From: an uncultured Oscillospiraceae bacterium
Lineage (GTDB): Bacteria > Bacillota > Clostridia > Oscillospirales > Oscillospiraceae
Direction: 5' to 3'
NCBI GenBank assembly: GCA_934572445.1
Contig: CAKTLD010000109.1
Span: 1 to 5,958, forward strand
Length of the DNA: 5,958 nt
Numbering within the stretch: position 1 is the first letter of the stretch; the number at the start of each line of letters is the position of its first letter. Below, piece by piece: positions 5,096 to 5,958 of the stretch. The position numbers were made by a program, and so were the translations under genes. Under the pieces are notes generated by a model, which had not been told where the DNA came from, ran no database searches, and saw nothing but the letters and a program-made list of their open reading frames with translations.

Positions 5096-5958
5096 ATGAA
5101 AAAAGTACATCTTGGCGTCATCATTGCCGGTGCCGCCGTGGGCCTTGCCGCCGTGGTGCTCACTGCGCTCGGCAACCCCGCAAACATGGGCTTCTGCATC
5201 GCGTGTTTCCTGCGTGATATTTCCGGTGCGTGCGGTCTGCACGGCGCGGCAAAGGTGCAGTATGTCCGCCCTGAGATCATCGGTCTGGTGCTCGGCGCGT
5301 TCATCATGAGCGTGGCCGGCAAGGAATTCAAGGCGCGCGCCGGTTCCTCGCCCGCTGTCCGCTTCGTGCTCGGCGCGTTCGTTGTCATCGGCGCGCTGGC
5401 GTTCCTCGGCTGCCCGCTGCGCATGGTGCTGCGTCTGGCTGGCGGTGACCTGAACGCCCTCGTCGGTCTCGTCGGCTTCATCGCCGGTATCCTGATCGGT
5501 ATTGCGTGCCTGAAGAAGGGCTTCTCCCTCAAGCGCTCGTATGAAGCCCACGTCGCCGAAGGCGGCGTGCTGCCCGCCGTGATGGCCGTGCTGCTCGTGC
5601 TCGTGCTCGCCGTGCCCGCGCTCTTCAAGTTTTCCGAGGCTGGTCCGGGCTCCATGCACGCGCCGTTTTGGATTGCGCTCGCCATCGCTCTTGTGGTCGG
5701 CGCGCTGGCACAGAAGAGCCGTCTCTGCATGGTCGGCGGTCTGCGCGACGCGTTCATGCTCAAAGACTTCCATCTGCTCTATGGCTTTGTCGCCATCTTC
5801 GCCGTCACGCTGATCGGCAACCTCATCACCGGCAGCTTCAAGCTCGGCTTCACCCTGCAGCCGGTCGCGCACAGCGCGCACCTGTGGAACCTGCTCGGCA
5901 TGGTGCTCGTCGGCTGGGGCAGCGTGCTGCTCGGCGGCTGCCCGCTGCGCCAGCTCAT
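5096..5958 (+). CDS. yedE: YedE-family selenium-associated membrane transporter, 5' part (3' end outside window)
   Basis: Integral membrane protein of the YeeE/YedE family; the YedE branch is linked by gene neighbourhood to SelD and is a proposed selenium transporter, while YeeE relatives carry thiosulfate. 287 residues are visible with no stop, so the C-terminus is missing. Hydrophobic spans lie at about 6-25, 60-75, 89-105, 119-139, 158-177, 190-205, 227-245 and 264-280. Signature motifs: NPANMGFCIACFLRDISGACG (C34, C37, C46), FLGCPLRMVLRLAGGD (C106), KSRLCMVGGLRDAF (C211) and LGGCPLRQL (C282). Cysteines in such motifs are thought to relay the substrate in YeeE. The two halves repeat each other (C34...C106 against C211...C282). 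It has its own promoter behind the preceding terminator, so it can be expressed separately from yedF. Substrate assignment rests on context. Confidence 0.92.
   Translation, partial: MKKVHLGVIIAGAAVGLAAVVLTALGNPANMGFCIACFLRDISGACGLHGAAKVQYVRPEIIGLVLGAFIMSVAGKEFKARAGSSPAVRFVLGAFVVIGALAFLGCPLRMVLRLAGGDLNALVGLVGFIAGILIGIACLKKGFSLKRSYEAHVAEGGVLPAVMAVLLVLVLAVPALFKFSEAGPGSMHAPFWIALAIALVVGALAQKSRLCMVGGLRDAFMLKDFHLLYGFVAIFAVTLIGNLITGSFKLGFTLQPVAHSAHLWNLLGMVLVGWGSVLLGGCPLRQL

Noticed and set aside
5060..5881. Long minus-strand open frames opposite yedE (also 5020-5763)
   Set aside because: Low-complexity antisense translation; the plus strand encodes clear YedE motifs, a membrane pattern, a promoter and a Shine-Dalgarno.

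Overview
The window is a GC-rich bacterial segment that carries a compact selenium-metabolism locus beside the 3' end of an [FeFe]-hydrogenase gene. The gene content (CpI/HndD-like hydrogenase, a selenocysteine form of SelD, YedF, a class V aminotransferase-fold desulfurase, a DUF3343 protein and YedE) and the strong GC bias at third codon positions suggest a strict anaerobe of the GC-rich Clostridia, perhaps Oscillospirales. That taxonomic placement is inference, because the window holds no rRNA or marker gene.

Layout. (1) Positions 1-1452, plus strand: C-terminal 483 residues of an [FeFe]-hydrogenase catalytic subunit, cut by the window edge. (2) 1441-1602: an intergenic stretch packed with perfect inverted repeats; the first one contains the hydrogenase stop codon. 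(3) 1616-1655: a strong hairpin with a U-tract on the minus strand, the terminator of selD, lying between the two convergent genes. (4) 1674-2714, minus strand: selD, read through an in-frame UGA at 2667-2669 that falls exactly at the catalytic Cys/Sec position. It has its own promoter, Shine-Dalgarno and a bacterial SECIS-like hairpin just after the UGA. (5) 2715-2972: a divergent control region with a near-consensus promoter for selD and an extended -10 promoter for the plus-strand genes. (6) 2973-4949: a tight three-gene operon, yedF, then a cysteine desulfurase/selenocysteine lyase-like gene 4 nt later, then a DUF3343 gene that overlaps it by ATGA, closed by a 13-bp hairpin terminator. (7) 5096-5958: yedE, a membrane protein assigned to selenium uptake, with its own promoter and running off the window end.

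Working model (family knowledge plus context). YedE brings in a selenium or sulfur species. The desulfurase/lyase-like enzyme mobilises Se or S as a persulfide/perselenide. YedF and the DUF3343 protein, both with conserved cysteines, are candidate carriers. SelD converts selenide plus ATP to selenophosphate. Selenophosphate feeds selenocysteine synthesis, which SelD itself needs here, and possibly the labile selenium cofactor of Mo hydroxylases or 2-selenouridine in tRNA. selA, selB and selC are not in the window but must exist elsewhere if the UGA is decoded. The main annotation trap is selD: a caller that treats UGA only as stop would start it at a GTG at 2612 and lose the first 34 residues with the active site. 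yedE is also easy to miss because it has no stop inside the window.
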